Of a stretch of 64,000 nucleotides of DNA, positions 51,045-59,309 are shown in pieces. The number at the start of each line of letters is the position of its first letter. The stretch's first letter is position 1. A program made the translations under genes and the position numbers. This stretch comes from Peribacillus sp. FSL H8-0477 (lineage in GTDB: Bacteria; Bacillota; Bacilli; Bacillales; DSM-1321): the NCBI RefSeq assembly GCF_038002765.1, contig NZ_JBBODE010000001.1, forward strand, positions 1,240,001-1,304,000. Reading direction: 5' to 3'. The notes below the pieces were generated by a model. It was not told the origin of the DNA, made no database searches, and was given only the letters and a program-made list of their open reading frames with translations.

Positions 51045-52364
51045 TTAAACGAGAACTTCCTGTCTTTTCGCTGCCCGGCCGATTGAATAGTAGGATTGAA
51101 GATTTGATCGTTGAATATCCTTTTGGCTAAAGCAATTTCTGCCATCATAGACATTTGAATTCCTCATTTGATCTTCGAACGTTGATAATGGTAGGTCTTT
51201 GATATCTGCCCATTCCGTCAAAATGAAGACCAAATCCGTATCCGCTAGTGCAAGAGCTGGTGAATCGACATATGTCACTTCAGCTGGCAGTACTTTCTTA
51301 GCATTATCCATCGCTACAGGATCATACGCTTTAACGTTTGCACCCATTTTCACTAATTCAGGAATGATTTCAAGCGAGGCTGCTTCACGAATATCATCCG
51401 TATCTGGCTTAAAGGCTAACCCAAGAATGCCGATGTTCTTACCTGCTAAAGAATCAAAATCTAGTAAAGCTTGGTTTAATAGTTTCTTTCTTTGCTTATT
51501 ATTAAACTCAATGACTGCATTAAGCAGGCCAAATTCATAATCGACTTCATCAGCAATTTGTTTCAAGGCCTTTGTATCTTTAGGGAAGCAAGAACCGCCA
51601 TAGCCAATGCCTGCTTTAAGGAATTGACTGCCGATTCGATTATCTAATCCCATTCCAAGCGCTACTTCCTCAATATCTGCATTCACCTTTTCACATACAT
51701 TCGCGATTTCGTTGATGAAGCTGATTTTGGTTGCTAGGAAGGCGTTTGAAGCATATTTAATCATTTCAGCACTGCAAATATCTGTTTTGAAAATTGGAAT
51801 CCCAAATGGTTCGTTTACTTGATGCATCACTTCAGCCGCAGCTTCGCTGTCTGACCCGATGACAATCCGGCTTCCATGAAAGACGTCATAAACGGCCGAT
51901 CCTTCACGTAGAAATTCTGGATTTGAGACTACATCAAAGGCCACATTTGGATTTAGTTTGGTCAATTTGTCTTTAATATAGTGATTGGTACCGACTGGAA
52001 CCGTGCTTTTCGTTACGACGATGATTTCCTTCTTCGTATAGTAGGCAATCTGTTCAACTACTTTATCAATAAAGGTTAAGTTAGCTGTTCCGTCCTCGTT
52101 TTCTGGAGTTCCCACAGCAATATAAACGATATCAAGATTAAGGAAAGTATCTGCGTAATTCGTAGTGAAATGCAAACGATCGGCAAGGATGTTTTCCTTC
52201 ATTAAGTCTTCTAGACCCGGCTCGAAAATCGGGGAAATTCCTTGTTTCATTTTATTCACTTTTTCTTCATCAATATCGATACAGGTAACATGATGACCAA
52301 TAGCAGAAAGTCCTACTCCAGTAACAAGTCCAACATATCCAGTTCCAACTACTGCAATATTCAA
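51045..52364 (-). CDS. ugd: UDP-glucose 6-dehydrogenase
   Basis: 439 aa. It oxidises UDP-glucose to UDP-glucuronate with two NAD+. The N-terminal Rossmann loop is VVGTGYVGLVTGVGLS. The nucleophilic Cys lies in GIGYGGSCFPKDTKAL. GLAFKPDTDDIREAASL begins the C-terminal UDP-binding domain. The length is normal for the TuaD/Ugd family. The product feeds the polysaccharide built by this operon. A 26-base gap separates it from the downstream pssD-like gene. Confidence 0.96.
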   Translation of the reverse strand: MNIAVVGTGYVGLVTGVGLSAIGHHVTCIDIDEEKVNKMKQGISPIFEPGLEDLMKENILADRLHFTTNYADTFLNLDIVYIAVGTPENEDGTANLTFIDKVVEQIAYYTKKEIIVVTKSTVPVGTNHYIKDKLTKLNPNVAFDVVSNPEFLREGSAVYDVFHGSRIVIGSDSEAAAEVMHQVNEPFGIPIFKTDICSAEMIKYASNAFLATKISFINEIANVCEKVNADIEEVALGMGLDNRIGSQFLKAGIGYGGSCFPKDTKALKQIADEVDYEFGLLNAVIEFNNKQRKKLLNQALLDFDSLAGKNIGILGLAFKPDTDDIREAASLEIIPELVKMGANVKAYDPVAMDNAKKVLPAEVTYVDSPALALADTDLVFILTEWADIKDLPLSTFEDQMRNSNVYDGRNCFSQKDIQRSNLQSYYSIGRAAKRQEVLV

Positions 52365-52415
52365 ATCAAACAGCTCCTAATTAGTGAAAAGTATTTATTC
52401 AGCAATCCGTCATTT

Positions 52416-53093
52416 TTAATAGGCATCTTTTGATCCAACCAGCAAAAACACGGTTCTAAACATGATGGTCAAATCAAACATAAACGATCTCTGTTCAATA
52501 TACTGAAGATCTAGCTCTACCATTTGATGAAAGCTTAAGTGATTACGGCCGCTTACCTGCCATAATCCTGTGCATCCCGGGGTGACTAATAACCGCTGTC
52601 TATCATAATTCGTATAGACTTCAACTTCACGGGGAAGCGGCGGGCGCGGGCCCACCAGACTCATATCCCCTATAAGAATGTTGAAGAATTGCGGAAATTC
52701 ATCAATACTTGTTTTGCGGATGAATTTACCAATCTTCGTGATACGGGGGTCATCTTTCATCTTAAACATGGCCCCATCGATTTCATTTTGTGCTAATAAT
52801 TCAGCTAGACGCTCCTCCGCATCCGAAACCATGGAGCGGAATTTATACATATCGAATTCTTCGCCGTTTTTCCCAATTCGTTTTTGTGAAAAGAAAACGC
52901 TGCCCTTTGGATCTTCTAGTTTAATTAAGATAGCAATAATTAATAGCGGAATAAATAAGACCAGCAGTCCACAGGATGCGCCTATGATATCGAACAACCT
53001 CTTCGAATAGCTGTATGCTTTTCTTTCTTTTACGACGATGGTGGATAGCTTCGTCTCGGAAAGCAAGGCTTCCTGATTCGCAAGATTTGACAC
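52416..53093 (-). CDS. Undecaprenyl-phosphate sugar phosphotransferase (initiating transferase)
   Basis: 225 aa, short bacterial sugar transferase type (like TuaA, EpsL). One N-terminal helix (LFDIIGASCGLLVLFIPLLIIAIL) is followed by FFSQKRIGKNGEEFDMYKFRSM. The catalytic-domain motif GDMSLVGPRPPLPREVEVY and PGCTGLWQVSGRN complete it. It transfers a sugar-1-phosphate from UDP-sugar to undecaprenyl phosphate, the first step of repeat-unit assembly on the inner membrane face. Confidence 0.93.
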   Translation of the reverse strand: MSNLANQEALLSETKLSTIVVKERKAYSYSKRLFDIIGASCGLLVLFIPLLIIAILIKLEDPKGSVFFSQKRIGKNGEEFDMYKFRSMVSDAEERLAELLAQNEIDGAMFKMKDDPRITKIGKFIRKTSIDEFPQFFNILIGDMSLVGPRPPLPREVEVYTNYDRQRLLVTPGCTGLWQVSGRNHLSFHQMVELDLQYIEQRSFMFDLTIMFRTVFLLVGSKDAY

Positions 53094-53107
53094 ATAGAGC
53101 CCTCCTT

Positions 53108-54001
53108 TTATACTTGTGTAACTTTTACTTTAGCAGCAGACGTAACTTCTAATAGATACTCCATAACTTCCTCTTGCAGCTCTTTGTTTTGCAAAGCGAA
53201 GTCAACGGTTGTTTTAATGAAACCAATTTTCTCACCGACATCATAACGAATTCCTTCAAAGTCATATGCGAATACACGTTGAATTTGATTTAATTGTTGA
53301 ATCGCGTCAGTCAGTTGGATTTCTCCGCCTGCCCCAGTTTCTTGGCGATCAAGGAAACGGAAGATTTCTGGTGTTAGTACATATCGGCCCATAATAGCAA
53401 GCGTTGATGGTGCGGTTCCAGGCTTTGGCTTCTCAACAAAGTTATTCACTTGGTAACGACGACCTTCTTGAGACTCAGGATCGATAATTCCATAACGGCT
53501 AGTCAAAGCTTCAGGTACAGTTTGAACACCAATAACAGAGGCTAAGGTTTCTTCGTATTGATCAATAAGTTGTTTTAAGCAAGGTGTGTCGCTCTGCACG
53601 ATATCATCACCAAGCAAAACAGCAAATGGCTCATCTCCAATGAAATTCCTAGCGCACCAAACTGCATGTCCAAGTCCTTTTGGTTCTTTTTGACGGATGT
53701 AATGGATGTCAGCAAGATTAGTAGAGTAACGGACTTTATCAAGTAAATCTAATTTACCTTTCGCCTGTAAGCTTTGTTCAAGCTCCATAGCAACATCGAA
53801 GTGATCTTCAATAGCCCGCTTCCCTTTCCCTGTTACGATAATAATATCTTCAATTCCTGAAGCAACTGCTTCCTCAACAATGTATTGGATGGTTGGCTTA
53901 TCAACAATTGGAAGCATTTCTTTCGGCATTGCTTTGGTAACTGGTAAGAACCTAGTTCCTAATCCTGCTGCTGGTATAATTGCTTTACGTACTTTTTTCA
54001 T
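53108..54001 (-). CDS. galU: UTP-glucose-1-phosphate uridylyltransferase
   Basis: 297 aa. The nucleotidyl-transferase loop [27 protein letters not shown] is at the start, with AVLLGDDIV for metal binding and [14 protein letters not shown] downstream. It makes UDP-glucose, the substrate of ugd and galE in the same operon. ATG at 54001 (MKKVRKA) has GGGGAGGAA upstream; the longer frame would start before the RBS. It is first gene of the operon, behind a long untranslated region. Confidence 0.96.
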   Translation of the reverse strand: MKKVRKAIIPAAGLGTRFLPVTKAMPKEMLPIVDKPTIQYIVEEAVASGIEDIIIVTGKGKRAIEDHFDVAMELEQSLQAKGKLDLLDKVRYSTNLADIHYIRQKEPKGLGHAVWCARNFIGDEPFAVLLGDDIVQSDTPCLKQLIDQYEETLASVIGVQTVPEALTSRYGIIDPESQEGRRYQVNNFVEKPKPGTAPSTLAIMGRYVLTPEIFRFLDRQETGAGGEIQLTDAIQQLNQIQRVFAYDFEGIRYDVGEKIGFIKTTVDFALQNKELQEEVMEYLLEVTSAAKVKVTQV

Positions 54002-54946
54002 GTTTATTCCTCCCCATTCTTTAGCGGACATTTATTCGCTAAGTAAAATAAATATCTAATGATAAGGCATGCTAATTTGCATGAACTATCATTAACTATC
54101 TATTGATTGTTTCTCACAGCCATTCCACCTCGACGAATTATGCATTATTTTATGCATGACTATTTTCGCGGTTCTAATTATCTAAATATACTGAAATATA
54201 GTATTATAATAATAGTAGCCTATTCATTCTCAGTTGGAATACTAAATGTGATTGCTGTGATTTCTTCCACAACAGTAACATATTGACATAATGTTTGGAA
54301 GGTATTTCATGTATTTCTTATATATTTCCATCTAAGGTAATAGAAGCTATTCAATAATAGTTTTTGTCCCTATTCAAGGGCTTATTTACCCACAGATAAT
54401 CCTTGAAACTTGTTGAAAACAATCGAATCTTGCAAACCCTTTCAATTTTTTATACAATATATTTTATGAATATACATTCAGTTATTGTGTTAACTATTAC
54501 CAACTATTGAATTAATGAGAAAAGCCTTCAAATAGAGGTTTATCCGTGTTTAAAAAAGGGTATAGGAATAATCCACTTCCCTATTCCCTTCTATTTCAAG
54601 CTTCATTTATACTTATTGCGCTGGTTGTTTGCAGAAGTTATTTCCTATCCGAACAGAATTTCCCTTTATCTCCTTTTCATTTTGTCAAATGACATTTGAC
54701 TTATTTGTGAGTAGAGTAATAGTACCGAAACGCTTGGAAGTGATACCTGCGACCCGTAATACTGATACAAATGACGCTTGTTTCATTTATCTACAAAAAC
54801 GTAGTGACCTTTCAACAAATAAAGTCCGCTATTTGATGGATTTTTCTCCCGATAAATTGGGAATTAATTGATGTATACCTATATTTATGTAGTTTCAAGT
54901 GGGTTAATACAACTAGACTCAATGAAGAATATTGGTAAAAAAAGAT
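54002..54946. other. Long AT-rich intergenic region upstream of galU
   Basis: About 945 bases without a supported gene; an 80-codon plus-strand frame at 54629-54871 lacks RBS and protein-like composition. It contains several small palindromes (ATGCATTATTTTATGCAT near 54140; CATGCTAATTTGCATG near 54069) and minus-strand TATAAT-like boxes around 54205. It probably holds the polysaccharide operon promoter and a long leader. Confidence 0.5.
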
Positions 54947-54985
54947 AAAAAATAGGGTGCCGAGAAATTCTCGGCACCCTATTTT
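54947..54985 (-). terminator. Strong intrinsic terminator of the acyltransferase gene
   Basis: AAAATAGGGTGCCGAGAA / TTCTCGGCACCCTATTTT is a near-perfect long stem with a minus-strand T-run. It isolates the acyltransferase from the galU region. Confidence 0.9.
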
Positions 54986-55000
54986 GTCAAGGATTCTTAC

Positions 55001-56215
55001 TTAGACAGATTGCTTAGGTGTGATAACTAGTTTCTGATCCTTTTTAGAAGTTAAGTAGTTACCTAGTTTCTGTGCTGGCTTTTCAATATATGTATGTGTA
55101 ACGGCGGCAACAGCAATTGATAGAAATGGAACAATCACTAATACGTAATAGTAGGGAATAATTTTCCCCAAGGTGTACATTAATGTAATCAATACCACCA
55201 TATGAGTTAAATACAAACTATATGAAACCTTGCCCAGCCACATAAACACCCGCTTGGTTAACAAGTCTTTTACCCGCTTCGAATCAATGGCAAATAAAAA
55301 GATGATTAAAACGCCTATAGATGCGATCCAATCACTGCCTGCTTTTATCGGCATCGACAATATTCCATGGTCATTCTGCAGCGAGCTGAACACTTCATCA
55401 ATATTGAATAAAACTAAAGCTAGAAGGAATAGAAGAATCTTCATAAAAGCAGGTATCTTCGTAAATGCTGGAATCACCTTTTTATAATTTTTCGCGAATA
55501 CGGCTCCTATGATAAAGAATGTTGTATAAAAGAAAGTATCTTTAAACGAATTGACGATATCCTGATACATTGAATTTTCGACGAAGGTATTTCCTGCCGC
55601 TAACCCTGCTGATAGAGACATCGTAATCGCAAACCCAAAAATAATGGCTTTTTTCCAACTTAATTTTAAAACGAGAAGCATTAAGAATGGAAAGAAAAAG
55701 GAAATCCGCATTTCATGAACAAGACTCCATGTTGGTCCGTCTACGTTTGTATTGTCATATCCAAGCATTAGAAGATAAGATATGACCGCTTCCCATGAAA
55801 TCGGGTGAGCCCATCTTCTTTCACTAAAAGAAGGAATTAACCCACTGTGCCCTTTATAATCTGCAAAGATGACCATGAGCAATACGGCAATGGCCATAAC
55901 CGAAATATACGGAATATAAATTCGGCAGAATCTCTTGATCATATACACGGGATAGTTGAATGGTTTGGCGTGTATAAAGGGAAACGCTAACACAAAGCCG
56001 CTTAAAATAAAGAACAATAGTACGGCTTCACTACCCGCCCAAATGGTATGTAGGATGGTATTCGTAAATGCAGTTACCCACTCATTATCATACGGCTCAT
56101 TGTAATGCGCCGCATGAAACAAAGGTGTCATTAATAGACAATGATGAACTAAAACAATGAGTGCAGCAATTCCTCTCAATGAATCAAGAGAATGTATTCG
56201 ATTACTTTGTTGCAA
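55001..56215 (-). CDS. Acyltransferase 3 (OafA-like) membrane protein
   Basis: About 404 aa with ten membrane helices. The first helix LDSLRGIAALIVLVHHCLL carries the catalytic His, and FFILSGFVLAFPFIH the RxR/SGF-type motif. These enzymes O-acetylate or succinylate surface polysaccharides across the membrane. TTG at 56215 is chosen because a G-rich RBS (GGGGGG) lies eight bases upstream and family members start there. An in-frame ATG at 56392 without RBS would add 59 unusual residues. It is bounded by a strong terminator and could modify the nearby polymer. Confidence 0.85.
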   Translation of the reverse strand: MQQSNRIHSLDSLRGIAALIVLVHHCLLMTPLFHAAHYNEPYDNEWVTAFTNTILHTIWAGSEAVLLFFILSGFVLAFPFIHAKPFNYPVYMIKRFCRIYIPYISVMAIAVLLMVIFADYKGHSGLIPSFSERRWAHPISWEAVISYLLMLGYDNTNVDGPTWSLVHEMRISFFFPFLMLLVLKLSWKKAIIFGFAITMSLSAGLAAGNTFVENSMYQDIVNSFKDTFFYTTFFIIGAVFAKNYKKVIPAFTKIPAFMKILLFLLALVLFNIDEVFSSLQNDHGILSMPIKAGSDWIASIGVLIIFLFAIDSKRVKDLLTKRVFMWLGKVSYSLYLTHMVVLITLMYTLGKIIPYYYVLVIVPFLSIAVAAVTHTYIEKPAQKLGNYLTSKKDQKLVITPKQSV

Positions 56216-56333
56216 AAGCCTAGCCCCCCTACTGTAAGTTGAATTTATCTTACAGGAATCAGAAAGCTTTGAATACGAGTTTACCAATTTTCGCTCAAAA
56301 CAGTTATATAGTAGTAACCCCTTAATAAAACTA

Positions 56334-56356
56334 ACGGCTCCCTTATAAAAAGCCGT
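56334..56356 (-). other. Hairpin in the acyltransferase leader
   Basis: ACGGCT / AGCCGT arms with a TTATAAGG-type loop on the minus strand lie 120 bases before the chosen start. This is a reason to treat the stretch as a leader rather than coding sequence. Confidence 0.35.
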
Positions 56357-56583
56357 CAATAGCCTCTCGTTTTTCGAGAATTTATTGACCATTGATTTAT
56401 AAAATTACGCTCCACCGGCACTTCTTTGAACCCTTGTTCCCTCTGTCTTAATCCCTCTTCAACTACGTATTCTGTACCCGACTAACCATTTTAGTGTAAT
56501 AGTCTATATGAACTTGTCTGAGTTTAGACTTTTGACACACACATAGAAAACCGGACCTCCCAAAAATAAGAGTCCGGCTCGTT

Positions 56584-56790
56584 TCAGATTTCCTTGCTTT
56601 GTTCATTCCTTCTCGGCCAGATAAAGTAGCTGCTCGATATGACGAGATCGATTCCGAGTGCAAGTGTCCAAATTCTGAGTATATTCCATAGGGCCTCAGT
56701 ACGCGAGGGTTCATTGATGAGGTATATGATACCAAGCAATAATCCAGCTCCGATCAGATAGGCAAAGACATGACTAATCCAACCCTTCAT
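56584..56790 (-). CDS. Small two-helix membrane protein (68 aa)
   Basis: Two hydrophobic segments (about residues 5-25 and 35-55) join a short polar loop (NEPSRTEALWN), and a basic tail (WPRRNEQSKEI) ends the protein. Its ATG overlaps the upstream gene's stop by four bases, so the two are translated together. I recognise no family for the pair. It is likely a real gene by coupling and composition. Confidence 0.68.
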   Translation of the reverse strand: MKGWISHVFAYLIGAGLLLGIIYLINEPSRTEALWNILRIWTLALGIDLVISSSYFIWPRRNEQSKEI

Positions 56791-57134
56791 TTGATGCTTG
56801 CATATTGAATGCCATAGCGTTTGATCGGTTTCGGTCCCGTTTTCGTAATATAGTATTGAAACCTTTCGTCTGCCCAGGCAATCATGCTTTTCCCAAAGGC
56901 GATTGAACTTCCTATGTAGATCGCTGCAATGCCATGCACGGTTGTTGCGGTAGCACCTTTTGCTAAATCCAGACTTGTTGCAACCAATAAAATCAAATCA
57001 ATCACTGGTGTGAGGGCTAATAATAAGAAACCAAGTTTTTCTTTCTTCCATATGTAACGAGACACAAGCCCAACTATAATCACGATCCAGAAAGCAATCT
57101 CACAAGCTGCAATCAACCATCCAATCCCCGTCAT
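56787..57134 (-). CDS. Membrane protein (115 aa) of a two-gene operon
   Basis: Three to four hydrophobic segments (about residues 5-25, 33-53, 62-82) and a basic C-terminus (KTGPKPIKRYGIQYASIK). RBS AAAGGGG is eight bases before the ATG. It is first of a pair with the 68-aa protein. Conserved-looking, but I cannot assign a family; it resembles small Bacillus integral membrane proteins of the YmcC kind, a loose comparison only. Confidence 0.7.
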   Translation of the reverse strand: MTGIGWLIAACEIAFWIVIIVGLVSRYIWKKEKLGFLLLALTPVIDLILLVATSLDLAKGATATTVHGIAAIYIGSSIAFGKSMIAWADERFQYYITKTGPKPIKRYGIQYASIK

Positions 57135-57438
57135 TCAACCACCCCTTTACTAGTAAATTATACCATTTATTTATTTAAATTAAATCAACTGACATTATTT
57201 TATTCAAACGCATATATTTACCTAGTAAATACTCTAAATTCAGCTTAAACTTCCTTAACATCGTGATAACTTCCCCTATCACAAACTTCACCCAACAATT
57301 TACCCACTAAAGAGAATCAATCCTTATGTCTAGAAATCAATGGGAAACTGCAGAAGATATCTCTAAAAAAGAGTACTAAAAAAGAATTTCTAATGAGTTA
57401 ATGAACATAAGGATGACTCTTAGAATAAGAATCCTTTC

Positions 57439-57468
57439 TAGCTGTCGAGAACCCTCGGCAGCTTTTTT
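57439..57468 (+). terminator. Orphan plus-strand intrinsic terminator
   Basis: AGCTGTCGAG / CTCGGCAGCT followed by TTTTTT is a complete terminator on the plus strand, but no plus-strand gene precedes it. It may end a small RNA transcribed from about 57140-57440. Confidence 0.65.
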
Positions 57469-57499
57469 GACTGCGCATAGGGATGGGAGACACCTTGAT

Positions 57500-57690
57500 A
57501 CTTCAAACAGGCTCGTCTGAAGATGGTCGCCTAGATGGACTAGTCCGCATATCAACAACCCCGACTCAGAAGATGCCTTGCGCACAAGAAAATGCCTGAA
57601 GCGCACTGACTTTGCTAGTTTCGCACATAAAGGAGCTCCAAGCGCACATACATTCAACCGTTCCGCACACTTTTCCATACCTTGCCCACA
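57500..57690 (-). repeat. Dispersed 21-bp-phased GTGC repeat, copy D
   Basis: Plus-strand CGCAC starts at 57581, 57602, 57622, 57643 and 57664, with a variant CCCAC at 57685: steps of 21, 20, 21, 21, 21. Read on the minus strand the units TGTGCGCTTGGAGCTC and TGTGCGAAACTAGCAAAG align with those of copy C. The sequence following the array (GGGGTTGTTGATATGCGGAC, then ACTAG and ATCTA words) is a degenerate form of the copy B module. Confidence 0.75.
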
Positions 57691-57890
57691 AAAGGAATAC
57701 GGAGACACTTAAAAGAAACACTCAGCGCAGCAATTTTTGCTGTATAAAAAGCCATTTCCTTAAAAGTCTCTGGATGGTCAACTCAGATTTAACTAATAAC
57801 CCGTTCTTCTATGTTTTATCCTGATCAATTAGGGTAGCAACTTCATATGGTGTACAATCATTACATATTCTTAAAGGAATAGGAGGTATT

Positions 57891-57926
57891 ATGGTGAAAC
57901 CATCTGGCGGGCAGAAGTGTGTATGA
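57891..57926 (+). CDS. Possible 11-codon leader peptide upstream of the GH3 gene
   Basis: ATG with the best RBS of the region (GGAGG, five bases upstream) opens a frame encoding MVKPSGGQKCV and stops at 57926. The stop overlaps GTG 57919, which is in frame with the GH3 enzyme. It may be a translational leader that couples to the enzyme, or a one-base frameshift separating the RBS from its gene. Confidence 0.4.
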   Translation: MVKPSGGQKCV

Positions 57927-57963
57927 AGGCTTGCCGTTACTCAGAAATGGTTTCCCGAACAGA

Positions 57964-59217
57964 ATGAAGAAAAAACTACTATATATACTCATACCGCTTG
58001 CCTTACTCTTCGTTGTTGTCGCTATGGTCCTTTCCCAGCCGGAAGAACAAAGCAAAGAGAAGACGTCAGGGATAGACGAAGAAAAAGACTCAAAAACACC
58101 GGTAGAGGAAATAAACGCAGATGAGCAGATTGATGCCATGCTTGCTGACATGACTCTTGAAGAAAAAGTGGGACAGCTTATGGTCGTTGGCTTTGACGGG
58201 AGTAAAATCTCAAGCAACGCAGTGGATATGATTAAAAATAAACATATCGGCGGCATTATTTACTTCGACCGCAACATGAAATCACCTAAACAAGTAGCTG
58301 AATTGTCAAATTCCCTACAGCAGACTGCGGCCGAAAGTAAGAATCAACTTCCCCTAATGATTGCGGTTGATCAAGAAGGCGGAGATATTCTCCGAATGCG
58401 CTCACAAGTCTCGCCTATTCCTTCTCAGCAAAAACTTGGAAAGCTAGGGTCCGCAGAGACTGTTTATGAATCAGCCAAAATAAATGCAAAAGAGCTACGT
58501 GCAATGGGTGTTAATCTAAACTTTGCACCTGTGCTCGATTTATCGAGGACAGACAGCCGTTCATTTGGAACAGACCCGAAAAAGGCAGCAGAATATGGGA
58601 ATAAGGTAATTGAAGGGTTTCAAAGCTCATCGGTTACAGGGGCGTTGAAGCATTTCCCTGGTCACGGCCGCAGTTCGGTAGATCCCCATCTCGATTCATC
58701 ATCGGTAGAAGCCAACCAGCTTGATCTGGAGAATTCAGACATCTATCCATTCACCCAGCTCATAAAAGAAGTCGATAACCAGAACTTTTTTGTGATGGTT
58801 ACTCACATTAACTATCCTGCCTATGATAAAGAAAAACCAGCAAGCCTTTCAAAGGTCATTATCCAGGACCTGCTTCGGAAAAAACTCGGTTACGAAGGAA
58901 TCGTCGTCACTGATGATTTAGAAATGGGTGCGGTGACGAAACATTACACCTATAAGGAATTAGGAAGCGAAGCGATTCAAGCAGGTGCAGACCTCTTGCT
59001 CGTGTGTCACGAATACAAGCATCAACTCGAGGTCTACAACGGAATTATAGAAGACGTCCGTTCCGGTGAGATCCCCGTAGAACAAATTAATGAAGCGGCT
59101 AAACGGGTTATATCATATAAAATGAATACGATGCAGCATGAAAACGTCGATCCTAAGCAAGCTGAATCAATCGTTAAAAGCGAGGATAGTTTAACGTATT
59201 TACAAAATTTGAAATAA
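57964..59217 (+). CDS. Glycoside hydrolase family 3 beta-N-acetylglucosaminidase (NagZ-like), exported
   Basis: About 417 aa. An N-terminal hydrophobic signal (KKKLLYILIPLALLFVVVAMVLS), an acidic linker, then the GH3 domain from about residue 50 (MLADMTLEEKVGQLMVVGF). The NagZ catalytic His-Asp loop KHFPGHGRSSVDPH and the nucleophile Asp in VTDDLEMGAV are intact. It removes GlcNAc from muropeptides or glycans outside the cell. The start is uncertain: ATG 57964 gives a normal signal but has no RBS; GTG 57919 adds fifteen residues and overlaps a leader frame. A terminator follows. Confidence 0.9.
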   Translation: MKKKLLYILIPLALLFVVVAMVLSQPEEQSKEKTSGIDEEKDSKTPVEEINADEQIDAMLADMTLEEKVGQLMVVGFDGSKISSNAVDMIKNKHIGGIIYFDRNMKSPKQVAELSNSLQQTAAESKNQLPLMIAVDQEGGDILRMRSQVSPIPSQQKLGKLGSAETVYESAKINAKELRAMGVNLNFAPVLDLSRTDSRSFGTDPKKAAEYGNKVIEGFQSSSVTGALKHFPGHGRSSVDPHLDSSSVEANQLDLENSDIYPFTQLIKEVDNQNFFVMVTHINYPAYDKEKPASLSKVIIQDLLRKKLGYEGIVVTDDLEMGAVTKHYTYKELGSEAIQAGADLLLVCHEYKHQLEVYNGIIEDVRSGEIPVEQINEAAKRVISYKMNTMQHENVDPKQAESIVKSEDSLTYLQNLK

Positions 59218-59221
59218 AGAT

Positions 59222-59257
59222 AGACTGCCGAGTTGTTTACTCAGCAGTCTTTTTTTT
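59222..59257 (+). terminator. Intrinsic terminator of the GH3 gene
   Basis: AGACTGCCGAG / CTCAGCAGTCT with a seven-base loop and eight T residues follows the stop codon. Confidence 0.9.
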
Positions 59258-59280
59258 GGGAACGTACTATAAAAACCAAA

Positions 59281-59309
59281 AAAAGAGCCCTATTTTTCAA
59301 TAGGACTCT
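59281..59309 (-). terminator. Intrinsic terminator of the polymerase-like gene
   Basis: Minus-strand AGAGTCCTATT / AATAGGGCTCT with a short A-rich loop and a TTTTTTT tail overlaps the end of the coding region. Confidence 0.82.

Noticed and set aside
54629..54871. 80-codon plus-strand frame upstream of galU
   Set aside because: No RBS, composition typical of translated AT-rich spacer, no recognisable features.
56216..56392. 59-residue N-terminal extension of the acyltransferase
   Set aside because: No RBS before ATG 56392, a leader-type hairpin inside, and family members begin close to the TTG at 56215.
56463..56735. 90-codon minus-strand frame overlapping the 68-aa membrane gene
   Set aside because: The overlapping 68-aa frame has the ATGA coupling and membrane composition; this frame does not.
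57376..57708. Minus-strand frame of 110 codons over copy D
   Set aside because: It covers the degenerate array, shows the same Cys-Ala pattern, has no RBS and overlaps the orphan terminator.
57861..58256. 131-codon minus-strand frame over the GH3 gene start
   Set aside because: Antisense shadow of the GH3 signal and linker region, low-complexity Ser/Ile translation.
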